Below are positions 1 to 11,700 of a stretch of DNA of 64,000 nucleotides, one piece after another. The first letter of the stretch is position 1. Every line of letters starts with the position of its first letter. The stretch is taken from assembly GCA_905116865.2 (NCBI GenBank), contig CAJHNH020002669.1, forward strand, positions 584,112 through 648,111, written 5' to 3'. Made by a program: the position numbers and the translations under genes. This stretch comes from Candidula unifasciata (Eukaryota; Mollusca; Gastropoda; Stylommatophora; Geomitridae). Below the pieces are notes generated by a model. It ran no database searches. It was not told the DNA's origin and worked only from the letters and a program-made list of their open reading frames with translations.

Positions 1-520
1 TCTGAGCCTGTCTTCCTGAGTTACTACTGATTATTTCTGTTAAAATTAAAACTATGTTTCATTATTGCTTTACTGAAATTAAATTTGTTATCCAGTGAAA
101 TGACCTCATTATTGTCCTTGCATCGGTTAAATGGAATTTTCTTTTTCTAAAAAATCACATAATCCTGAAAACAAGTAGGGCTAATATGTTAGTCTCTTAA
201 ATTTTAGGAATCAACTTCTTTACATTCTGGACATTTTTATGCTTTTGGCAACCCAATTACAAGCCAAACTAATCCTTTTTCTCGTATTTACATGATCTCT
301 TTCCCTGCTGTATTAAATATTACCCAGACCCTCTGTTCACACGCTGCTGTATTAGTCTCACTGAGAACAGGAAAAGTAACTCTGAAAGGATTACTACCCA
401 GTATTTGAGCGCCAGTACTGCCAAGAGATCTCACATCCATTTTTAACTCCAAATACATAAGAACTATACTAGCAGTTATAATGTTTAAATCGGGTCCTTA
501 TAACCAACCACATACACTAC
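1..520. other. AT-rich non-coding sequence, no gene recognised
   Basis: No open frame, splice pattern or repeat that I recognise. It lies downstream of ATP6V1D (minus strand) and ends at the left target-site duplication of a SINE at 510-520. Confidence 0.5.
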
Positions 521-824
521 CCGGGGCCGCGTTAGCTCAATCGATAAGAGGCCGGCTTTCAAATCCAGCTGTGACTCGCTGCAGATAGGTCGGTGTTCGA
601 AACCGAGTGGCTCCCGGGGTTCGCCCAGCCTCTAGGAAATGGGTACTAGAGTTAAAACTCTGGGGTAAATGGAGAAACATCGCTGTAGCTACAGAGTAAT
701 GTGTGAACGGCGACACAGGCGGACAATTCTTATCAGCTGTCTGTACTGGTGGCAGAGCACTTATGGTTTATAACCATGTGCAATGACACTGGTTCACATC
801 TCCCGACTTTAATTTTTTTTTTTT
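521..824 (+). mobile_element. tRNA-derived SINE with poly-T tail and perfect TSD
   Basis: The left end is tRNA-like. An A-box-like TTAGCTCAATCGATAAGAG lies at about 532-550 and a B-box-like GTGTTCGAAACC at about 594-605. A tRNA-unrelated body follows, ending in a run of 12 T at 813-824. The 11-bp direct repeat ACATACACTAC flanks it at 510-520 and 825-835, as expected for target-primed insertion. A T-rich rather than A-rich 3' tail is unusual and could include a pol III terminator. No protein is encoded. Confidence 0.75.
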
Positions 825-835
825 ACATACACTAC

Positions 836-1306
836 TAGTATACCTTGCAACAACACTAGTCCTTAAAATCTAGAGGAAGAATACTGCAACAAATTCAGAA
901 AACTTCCACATACTTAACAAACCAAAACCAATCAAAGGGATAAACATAATTTTTTCAGCATAAATAATAGGTGTGCAAATGTCTCACTGATTCCGCAACA
1001 TGTCTCGTGGTTACATTATAAAGCTAGGACAGGCCGTAAATGATTGCAGCAGAATGTACACAAGCAATTTATTTTTGTCTTGTTCAATGACAGCCCAGTC
1101 AAAGTTATCACAGTAGCGGCTACCTCTCGGGCAACAGCAAACACTCCTACACTGCTCCACCCGTGTCCAGCAACTCAAGTGTTTCCCCTAATGGCAACAA
1201 AGCAAATTTTCACTATCCCCGATCCCCCAATTGTGGATAGATCCAGATCACAGCAAGCCTGCTGTCTACACTTTGCTAAAACCATTTAAGAACATGATGC
1301 TACAAC
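836..1306. other. Non-coding sequence between SINE and satellite
   Basis: An 81-codon open frame at 1044-1289 shows no family resemblance or splice context and is not accepted. Nothing else is recognised. Confidence 0.4.
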
Positions 1307-2099
1307 GTATAGGCTTTCAAGCCTTTTTACAATGGTCCTCTGGGAGGTATAGGCGATCAAGTTTTCCACAATGATTCTCTAGGAGGTATAGGCGATCAAA
1401 CCTTTCTACAATGATCCTCTAGGAGGTATAGGCGATCAAGCCTTTCTACAATGATCCTCTAGGAGGTATAGGCGATCAAGCCTTTCTACAATGATCCTCT
1501 AGGAGGTATAGGCGATCAAGTTTTCCACAATGATTCTCTAGGAGGTATAGGCGATCAAGCCTTTCCACAATGGTCCTCTAGGAGGTATAGGCGATCAAGC
1601 TTTTCCACAATGATTCTCTAGGAGGTATAGGCGATCAAGCTTTTCCACAATGATTCTCTGGGAGGTATAGGCGATCAAGCCTTTCCACAATGATCCTCTG
1701 GGAGGTATAGGCGATCAAACCTTTCTACAATGATCCTCTAGGAGGTATAGGCGATCAAGCCTTTCTACAATGATCCTCTAGGAGGTATAGGCGATCAAGC
1801 CTTTCCACAATGATCCTCTGGGAGGTATAGGCAATCAAGCCTTTCCACAATGATTCCCTAGGAGGTATAGGCGATCAAGTTTTCCACAATGATTCTCTAG
1901 GAGGTATAGGTGATCAAACCTTTCTACAATGGTCCTCTAGGAGGTATAGGCGATCAAACCTTTCTACAATGGTCCTCTAGGAGGTATAGGCGATCAAGCT
2001 TTTCCACAATGGTCCTCTAGGAGGTATAGGCGATCAAGCCTTTCTATAGTGGTCCTCTAGGAGGTATAGGCGATCAAACCTTTCTACAATGGTCCTCTT
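1307..2099. repeat. 40-bp minisatellite, about 20 copies
   Basis: Tandem unit of 40 bp (39-bp variants) with core AGGAGGTATAGGCGATCAAG followed by a C/T-variable part and ending in ATGATCCTCT. Variants such as CCTTTCTACA and TTTTCCACA are interspersed, suggesting local duplication of short blocks. It lies downstream of the ATP6V1D stop codon. Confidence 0.95.
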
Positions 2100-2587
2100 G
2101 AATCATAAACCAACTCATATGTCAACACATTTTATGGCTGCTAGCATCTCTCCAGACAACAGTGTTATACTGTACAGTAGGGAGGCAGGAGGAAGACAGT
2201 TCAAGGCGATGTATAATGACTAGCAAGACCTGCTCACGTTTAAACAGCCTTCCACTATTAGAAAAAAGACGCAGTTTCACAGACAAATAAATATACAAAA
2301 TAAATCAGACAGGTCAAATTATAATTGAATATGAAAGGCATACACTCTATAAGACTGAAAATGTAGCGCTAACAGATAACACAGATGTCAAGAAGTAAGG
2401 GTATATAGAAGTGGAAATGAGTAGGCTTGAATAATTCCAAAATCCTACCGACAATGCCAGAGACAGGTCTTTAACTACACAAATACGGACTAACTTCTTC
2501 GTAGCAGTGATCACTCTGCTAATGAATAAATATGAAGAATACAGACTAAGACATCAGCTGTGATACGGCCTCATACAAAATGTCTTG
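2100..2587. other. Probable 3' flank or 3' UTR of ATP6V1D
   Basis: Sequence immediately downstream (minus-strand sense) of the ATP6V1D stop. I found no convincing polyadenylation signal at a usual distance, so the 3' end of the transcript is not placed. No other gene is seen. Confidence 0.35.
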
Positions 2588-2732
2588 CTAGTCAAACACG
2601 ATATCTGGGTCTGGAAAGGTATCAAATATAGAAGGAGCATCTTCGGTTTCACCCGATTCTTCTGCGCGCTTTTTCTTCAATGCTTCGTCTTGTGCCTTGA
2701 TTTTCTTCTTTTTCTCCTGCACTTTCTTCAGT
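2588..2732 (-). CDS. ATP6V1D: ATP6V1D exon 7 (C-terminus and stop)
   Basis: Acceptor ATTTTCAG|A completes Arg, then [20 protein letters not shown] and an acidic tail ending DPDIVFD, TAG stop. Separated from exon 6 by 8.6 kb of transposon-filled intron. Confidence 0.92.
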
Positions 2733-5700
2733 CTGAAAATATAGGGTATCAGACAAAAGTTGTGATAATTACAAACAAATAAATGCAGAATGCAAGAAAA
2801 TAAGACTATTCTGAAAGCAAGCCACGAGCATTCTGTGGCCATCCGAATATGTAAATGCATTGCACCCATTTACAGCAATAGTTACAATATTTGCACCTTT
2901 GGGATGACACATCTGACTTCTGTGAGCATTTGTTGACTGGGTTAGCCTTTATAAAAAAAATGCCAAAAATGGGCCCTTTCTTGAGCACAAAATCATAACA
3001 TTAACAAAAAACTGCCAGGATAACAAGGGATACAAATTAAAACAGAAAAAATCAGAATAAGACTAGGATAGAAACCAGTAATACAATTCAGCTGAGATGG
3101 TACAGCCATCTGATGGAAATGCTGTGCTGCCAACGAGAGCCACACTGGAGAAATATAGCATAAGACCTTGCACAAGATAGAACAATGTCATCAAGAACAG
3201 ACTTCACGAAATGAAGATTAACTCTGAAAATGTTTTGAAAACAGCAAAGAAGAGAACATTATATTTGTCCTAACACTTCAATGAAGAGACTTCCAGAAGA
3301 GAACAAGAAAATTAAGAAAGCAGGTGGAAGTGTATTAAAGAAGTTAAATTTAGTTAAATAGTCCAAACATAAGCAGCGTGTCACAGGAAAAAGAATATCC
3401 TGTTTCTGTCAACGAGACAAGTAAAGAGTTACAACAAAAATACCATGAGGTAGCACAAACAATTAAAAGAATGAAAATGCAATCTTAGCTTAACATTACT
3501 TCTGCTTTGGTACTGCCATTTTAATTCCTTGCAATATTTACCAGTCAACATGACCAACACTGCTGTGGTTTGACGCTCGCCCGAGGATCTGAAGGTCCGG
3601 ACGGAACCAGACTTTTAAAAAAATGGAGTTGGATCCCAGGAAAATCATGGGAAGTAAAAGGTGCCCGGCAGGATGTTGACCAAATCCCCCATCGAATGCC
3701 AATTGTCTAGCCCTATATGTCCGATACGTCTAAAGTCGTTTAAAAGGGTCCTTTACTTTTACTACCAACACAGATTTTATTTGGCAGCTCCCCAAACACG
3801 AAGAGTTAACCTTTCACCGAAAGCTGCAAATATGAAAACCACACAACTTGAAAGTAAAAGACACTTTTCATGCTTGCAGATGGACTGAGTACAAGGAGCT
3901 GGACCTATACTTTATTCAGTCAGAAAGAACTTGAGCTACATCTAAGCAAGATGTACTCTGATAAGAAGAGGAGAGAGCCTCTTGATGACAATCCAGAGAT
4001 CCTTAGCGGACTCAAACAGCCTTCGGTGCCGAAGGTACCATTTAAACTGGTACCTCCCCTTTGGTCTGAGGTTGAGGACGTTGTGAAAAAAGCCAGCGGC
4101 AAGTCTGCCCCAGGTCCGAACGGTGTCCCGTACGTTCTTTACAAGCGTTGCCCGAAAATCCTAAAAATGCTTCACGTCTTGTTGAGACAAGCGTGGATCC
4201 GCAATCACATATGTCCAGAGTGGTCAAAGGCAAATGGGGTCTACATTCCCAAAGAGCAGGACTCGAAGAGTCTTTCCCAATTCAGACCCATCTCGCTGTT
4301 GAATGTTGAGGGTAAGATATTCTTCTCAGTCATGGCTCGCCGGCTCACACAGTATCTGATGACTAACAAGTACATAGATACGAGTGTTCAGAAGGGTGGT
4401 ATTCCAGGCGTTCCTGGGTGCCTTGAACACGCGACCATGATCTGGGAGGCTATCCAGAGAGCCAAGCATGAGAGAACCAATTTGCACGTTATATGGTTGG
4501 ACTTAGCCAACGCCTACGGGGCAGTCCCCCATAGGCTACTGTGGCGAGCCCTTCGCATGTTTCACGTACCGACACAGATCAGTCAAATGGTCGAGCAATA
4601 TTTCTCCAAGTTCGCTTTGCGCTTCTCTACCTCGACGTTTACCACGAGGTGGACTGAGTTGCAGATTGGGATAGCTATGGGGTGTACGATCTCACCCATA
4701 CTGTTTGTCATGGCAATGCAGATCTTATTAGACGGGGCGGCCGGCTACGGACTGGGCCTTCAAATAGGGGATCACTGGTTACCGCCACTGCGCGCATTTA
4801 TGGATGACACGACTATTATAACGGGCAGCGAGGAGTCTGCCCGCACGATCCTGAAAAGATTGGACGCGGTGGTCCAATGGAGCGGTATGCAGTTCAAACC
4901 GCAGAAGTCGAGGAGTCTGTCAATCCATAAGGGCAAAGTGTCGGCGATCAGTTTTACGGTGGCAAGGAACAAGATCCCTACGGTTCTGGAGGAACCGGTG
5001 AAGAGTCTCGGTCGCGTTTACGATTCGAAGTTATCTGACAGAGCGGAAGTCCGGCGAATACATGAGTCACTGGCTACAGGCCTGCTCGCGATCGAGCGAT
5101 GCAGGCTGATCGGAAAATTCAAGGTATGGTGTCTCCAATTCATGTTGATTCCGAAGCTTCTATGGCCACTGCTAGTCTACGAGGTGACGATGACTGCAGT
5201 TGAAGCCATGGAAAAGAAAATCAACACAGCCTTAAGAAAGTGGATTGGTGCACCGCCTTGTCTGACCGACGTGGCTCTGTATTGTAAACAGGCTAAGCTG
5301 GTACTTCCGTTCAAGTCAATAACCGAAGAGTTTAAAGTCGGCAAAGTTAGGCTCGCCATGCTTTTGCGCGAGTCCTCAGACCCAAATGTCATCGCTGTCC
5401 AGCCCGCTCTAAAGACTGGTCAGAAGTGGAGAGTCCTCGATGCGATTGAATCTGCTCAGAACGCACTAAAATTGAAGGAGGTGATGGGTTACACACAAAC
5501 CGACCGTCGAGGCCTAGGGCACGGGAAAGTCAATTGGTGGTCAAAGGCCTCAGCCAAAGAGCGCCGAGACATGGTGATACAAACGGTGAGGGACAACGAA
5601 AACGAGGTTCGGGTCCAGAAAGCAGCCCAACAGTCGCAGCAGGGCCATTGGGTCAGCCTGGAGAGCGCATTGCCTAGAATACTCACATGGGGTGAGATCT

Positions 5701-8700
5701 GGCGGATGACCCCGCTGCGACTGAGCTTTATCGTTCGTTCGGCGTACGATGTATTACCGTCCGGTGTCAACATGGTTAAATGGTCTGCGACCAACGATCC
5801 GACTTGCCCGTTGTGCAAATCAAAACAAACTCTTGAGCACGTCCTGTCCGCGTGCAGGAAAGCCCTAGGTCAAGGCCGATATACCTGGCGCCACAACAAG
5901 GTGCTAAAGGAGTTAGCAGCCGTTGTCGACCAGGCTAGAATGAGGGCTAACGCCAGAGCCAGTTCTAGTATCGCCCCCATTCGTTTCCTCAAGGCTGGGC
6001 AGGTTCCAATCGGTAAGGTCAACAAAAACGCATTCGCTCCATCTGTACTAGACTCTGCGAGGGACTGGTTACTGGCGGTTGATCTGCCAGGACATGAACG
6101 GTATCCCGAGTTGATCCGTAAAACCGGCCTGCGACCGGACATCGTTCTCCATTCAGCGCAAAAAAACGGCAACTCATCCTGATTGAGTTGACGGTCCCGT
6201 TTGAGTCGCGTATGGAGGAGAATCACTTGTACAAGCTCGAAAAGTACAGTGATTTAGCAGCCGGTTTGAGGAGAAACGAGGCTTACACAGTGCGGGTATT
6301 TGCCGTCGAAGTGGGAGCGAGAGGCCTCGTTTCCACTTCGCTCTACAATGTGGTGAAAGAATTAGGATTGCGCGGTAATGAACGGAAACGGGCACTCAAA
6401 AAACTTGGTGAGGTGGCCGAAAGGGCATCCAGCTGGCTTTGGACGCAGCGCAACAACGTAGGGGACGGGCCTCGGTGAGCTGGTCCGGGTGTCTAGTGGA
6501 AAAGAGTTTCTCATCCCTTCGAAAGTCCATCGTGTACGAATTGTCTGCCAGTGTTCCTCTGCCAACTGCTAATAAAAGTCCAACATGTGTCGTGTCCGGT
6601 AAACCAAAGTAAGCTTGTCGCTCGGTCGTCCAGGCATGCGGACTGTTCTAATTACGCAGCCGTGGCGGCTTCTTATCTCACAGTACCTCCTTCGAAACCA
6701 CCAAGTCGTCTTGTCTCTGGCCGAAAGTATAACACCATCCGGTAATTCTGTGCGGCGGGGAAGCAGCCCTGAGCTTCATGAACTCAGGTGGGCCCACCTC
6801 CGAATACGTTTAGGAATCGTGGGCCGAAACGTGTGTCGAAAGAGGATAATTTCTACTGATGACTGTAGATCCCCGCTGTACTTGCTCCCTGTGAGTTTAT
6901 TCTTATTGTACGTGGCTAGCCCACAAGACTACCAGGAAAGACTGGTGACTATCGGGAAAGTCCTTTTGACACCTATGGAAAGACTGGCCCCCCGGTATCG
7001 CCGGGGGGATAAACTGACATCTGGAGACAGATGTCGACTGTGGACCGGGTTGATCACCCCTAACACAGTATAATACCTCCGATTGCGTTAAACCACAATG
7101 AAATATGCCCCCAGGGCCCTCCGAAAGGGGGGGAGAATGAAGGGCCCAATCTGATTGATACCCTCGTTGATGACTTTGCTAGCCCCCGGACTGAGACACT
7201 CGCCCAACGTCCGGGCTGGCTCTGTACATGTGGGAAAAGCTTCACGGGGTTGCATGGTCTGAGAACGCATGCCGGAAGAATGAAATGCGAGGGTGCTCCA
7301 CGCAGTAAACGCCGTCGCAAAACTACTACTCCTGTGGTAGTTTCTGAGTCGTTAGGGAACGACGGGCAGGGGGAACCCCACTCGCCCGGAGAGGCCCATG
7401 ACGTCGACTGCGGAGGAGCACCTTTGATGATTTCTGAAGAAGTGCGCTCCAGAATCAGGTTTCCACCTGCGAGCGAGAAGGTGGTGTGGTGTAAGTTGGA
7501 GGCTACATTATGTGAGGTACTTAAACAAACTCTAAACAAGAAGTCGCTAGGCGACAAGCTTACTAAATTTGGTGATGTAATATATGAACACTGCTCCCGC
7601 GAGTTCGGGACAGTAGTTAAGGCACAGCCGGGTGCCAAGCAGAATACTAGCAGGAGGCAGAGGGACATTCTGAAGTGTCGGGCAGACAAGAATGCCCTCA
7701 GAAAACAGTTCAAAGCCGCTACGGGCAGCGAACGGGAGGGGCTGTACGAAGTGTGGGTGCATTTAAAGAACAAACACAGTGCCCTCTGTCGCGCCGAGCG
7801 TTTCTGTAACAACAGACGAAGAACTAAAAGGGAGCGAGAGAAATTCTTTAGGGACCCGTATCAGTTTGCCCGAGGTCTATTCGAGCAACCGAAGTCTGGG
7901 ACTCTGGTTGTCAGTCAGAAAGAACTTGAGCTACATCTAAGCAAGATGTACTCTGATAAGAAGAGGAGAGAGCCTCTTGATGACAATCCAGAGATCCTTA
8001 GCGGACTCAAACAGCCTTCGGTGCCGAAGGTACCATTTAAACTGGTACCTCCCCTTTGGTCTGAGGTTGAGGACGTTGTGAAAAAAGCCAGCGGCAAGTC
8101 TGCCCCAGGTCCGAACGGTGTCCCGTACGTTCTTTACAAGCGTTGCCCGAAAATCCTAAAAATGCTTCACGTCTTGTTGAGACAAGCGTGGATCCGCAAT
8201 CACATATGTCCAGAGTGGTCAAAGGCAAATGGGGTCTACATTCCCAAAGAGCAGGACTCGAAGAGTCTTTCCCAATTCAGACCCATCTCGCTGTTGAATG
8301 TTGAGGGTAAGATATTCTTCTCAGTCATGGCTCGCCGGCTCACACAGTATCTGATGACTAACAAGTACATAGATACGAGTGTTCAGAAGGGTGGTATTCC
8401 AGGCGTTCCTGGGTGCCTTGAACACGCGACCATGATCTGGGAGGCTATCCAGAGAGCCAAGCATGAGAGAACCAATTTGCACGTTATATGGTTGGACTTA
8501 GCCAACGCCTACGGGGCAGTCCCCCATAGGCTACTGTGGCGAGCCCTTCGCATGTTTCACGTACCGACACAGATCAGTCAAATGGTCGAGCAATATTTCT
8601 CCAAGTTCGCTTTGCGCTTCTCTACCTCGACGTTTACCACGAGGTGGACTGAGTTGCAGATTGGGATAGCTATGGGGTGTACGATCTCACCCATACTGTT

Positions 8701-11700
8701 TGTCATGGCAATGCAGATCTTATTAGACGGGGCGGCCGGCTACGGACTGGGCCTTCAAATAGGGGATCACTGGTTACCGCCACTGCGCGCATTTATGGAT
8801 GACACGACTATTATAACGGGCAGCGAGGAGTCTGCCCGCACGATCCTGAAAAGATTGGACGCGGTGGTCCAATGGAGCGGTATGCAGTTCAAACCGCAGA
8901 AGTCGAGGAGTCTGTCAATCCATAAGGGCAAAGTGTCGGCGATCAGTTTTACGGTGGCAAGGAACAACTATGGCCACTGCTAGNNNNNNNNNNNNNNNNN
9001 TGAATGCGCTGTTCGGCCACCATCCAAAAGAGTTGCAGCAAATCAAGAAGATGCGATTGCCAGTGCAATATTATTTTGTGACCTTATGGATGCCAAAATA
9101 AACGAAATGAGAAAGGTCTTGCCTTTGCCTCCGGGTGCATCTATGAAATACAATCCTCCGTGTTGTCTTGTAATAGCATGCATAATTGTGTCATATGCTA
9201 TACGTTGTTCTGGAACCAATTTTAGAAGATTCGTTTGAACAAATGTACCTAATTAAGTGACATTAAAGTGTGTCTCTTGTTGCAACTCACGATCAAAAAG
9301 GTTGTTTGCAGATTGTTCTGGTGGAGCCAGTCCCAGCTGAACCAGTGCTTTATTAGTTATTGCCAAACATATGTCCTCAATGCAAACCAATGCCTCATTA
9401 TATACATTTGGTGTGAATTGAAGGTCCTTATCTTGCTCCGTTTCACGCAAGCGATGTAGAATGTCTTCACTCATGTAGTCTTTGTATTTTTTCCCAAAGC
9501 TCTTTTGGATTGGATGGAAAGCAAGTTGTTAATATTATTGCAAATAATTTGCTTATTTGCTGTGGTCGAGTAGTATTCGAAGCATCAGCGATGAAGTGTC
9601 CCAATGTGCATCATTTTCAAGAAGATTTAATTCTTGGCAACCTTCTCGGTAAGTAGCACAGACTTTACCATAAACCTGCACACAAAAACATGCACATACT
9701 GACTAATGTTACTGAAATAAATGCTCTTACCTTTTTTAGAAATTTCTAGATAACACAACTAAAAACCGCTGGCAATTGTTTTCTTTGTAATAATGTTGCG
9801 GGCGGATGTTGATGATGGTGCGCCATGATTGCGCATGACGGGTAAATCGATCGCACATGCGCATTAAGTAACGTGGCTATAATTAGATGTCACTAAAAAT
9901 TTAAATATTAGTTTCGAATATTTTTTCTTAAATTGTCGCAAACTTTCTCTAACAATGGCAGGTTGAATTTCAAACCATGATGGGTGAACATCCGGTATCA
10001 AAACAAACATATTCTGAAAATTTCAGCTAAATCAGTTCATTAGTTTCCGAGTCTATAGCTCATAAACAAACACACAAACATTGATTTTTATATATATAGA
10101 TCAGCTTCATGCTTGCAGGTGGACTGAGTACAAGGAGCTGGACCTATACTTTATAGAGCAATCAGCTTCATGCTTGCAGGTGTATTGAGTACAAGGAGCT
10201 GGACCTATACTTTATAGAGCAATCAACTTCATGCTTGCAGGTGAATTGAGTACAAGGAGCTGGACCTATACTTTATAGAGCAATCAACTTCATGCTTGCA
10301 GGTGAATTGAGTACAAGGAGCTGGACCTATACTTTATAGAGCAATCAGCTTCATGCTTGCAGGTGTATTGAGTACAAGGAGCTGGACCTATACTTTATAG
10401 AGCAATCCGCTTCATGCTGGCAGGTGTATTGAGTACAAGGAGCTGGACCTATACTTTATAGAGCCATCAGCTTCATGCTGGCAGGTGTATTGAGTACAAG
10501 GAGCTGGACTTATACTTTATAGAGCTATCAGCTTCATGCTTGCAGGTGGACTGAGTACAAAGAGCTGGACCTATACTTTATAGAGCCATCCAGCTTCATG
10601 CTTGCAGGTGTATTAAGTACAAGGAGCTTGACCTATACTTTATAGAGCAATCCGCTTCATGCTTGCAGGTGTATTGAGTACAAGGAGCTGGACCTATACT
10701 TTATAGAGCAATCAGCTTCAGGCTTGCAGGTGTATCAAGTACAAGGAGCTGGACCTATACTTTATAGAGCTATCAGCTTCATGCTTGCAGGTGGACTGAG
10801 TACAAAGAGCTGGACCTATATTTTATAGAGCCATCCAGCTTCATGCTTGCAGGTGTATTAAGTACAAGGAGCTTGACCTATACTTTATAGAGCAATCCGC
10901 TTCATGCTTGCAGGTGTATTGAGTACAAGGAGCTGGACCTATACTTTATAGAGCAATCAGCTTCAGGCTTGCAGGTGTATCAAGTACAAGGAGCTGGACC
11001 TATACTTTATAGAGCAATCAGCTTCATGCTTGCAGGTGTGTGTGGTCAACATCAAAGGTGTATATCCAGGGCTTTTACCTGGTTCCCATTTTAGGCTTGG
11101 TTGACCTGAGAGTTAAGCTCATCTTTTAAAGAAGAAAAATGGACTAAACGCAGATGTGAACCTACAATCTTCAAGCCTGAGCCGAGCATCTAGCTGCCCC
11201 ACCACGGCAGCTTATACATTTTTAAAACACTATTATTGTTTGTTTCAATAACCGTCAACAGACAAAACAAAATAAACTTACAGTCAGACAGCTCTGACAT
11301 TAAATCAAACAGTCATAAAAAAGATTAAGGTCTGTACCTGTAAAACTCCTCCCTATCTCTTTCATCCAACTCAGAGGAGATATAGGCCAATGTTCTCTCT
11401 ATTTTTGGAATGATGACTGAAAAACAAAGTACTGGTATTATATCAAGCGGACAGAATAGTCATGTTTTAATAATCAAGAACAATATAATGTTTGGATGTT
11501 GAATTAAGAATCAACATCACAGCACTGGGGACACTCCCATAAGCGCTCCGTCCCCCACCTTCAGCAGCAAGTGAAGAGTTCCAATTCTGAAGGCACCAGC
11601 AACTGTCTGATTTTTTATGCAATTTGTACTTAAAATAATGTTTGTAGACTAAATAACTTTGCAAACATAAAACGTCATAGTGGTTTAAGAAAAGCAATGG

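Larger units (their letters stand above)
3921..6900 (+). mobile_element. R2-type non-LTR retrotransposon, copy 1, 5'-truncated, with 3' UTR
   Basis: A 5'-truncated LINE whose coding part (3921-6478) carries reverse transcriptase, a CCHC knuckle and a restriction-like endonuclease. After the stop at 6478 comes a 3' UTR with AATAAA near 6573. Its exact 3' end is not visible, because the next copy's 5' UTR follows without an obvious boundary (6900 is arbitrary). It starts abruptly after a SINE-C unit, as expected for an incomplete target-primed insertion. Confidence 0.85.

Noticed and set aside
532..610. Functional tRNA gene at the SINE head
   Set aside because: Boxes are spaced and mutated, no pairing acceptor stem, and the whole unit is bounded by a SINE TSD.
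1307..2099. CRISPR-like array
   Set aside because: No unique spacers between repeats: continuous 40-bp tandem units in a eukaryotic intron-bearing sequence.
6615..7073. 152-codon frame between the two R2-type copies
   Set aside because: No motif. Lies in UTR-like sequence and overlaps the predicted hairpins.
7060..7812. 250-codon minus-strand frame
   Set aside because: Shadow of the R2-type N-terminal coding region on the plus strand.
3900..9000. R2 insertion in 28S rDNA
   Set aside because: I found no 28S target sequence or other rRNA in the flanks.
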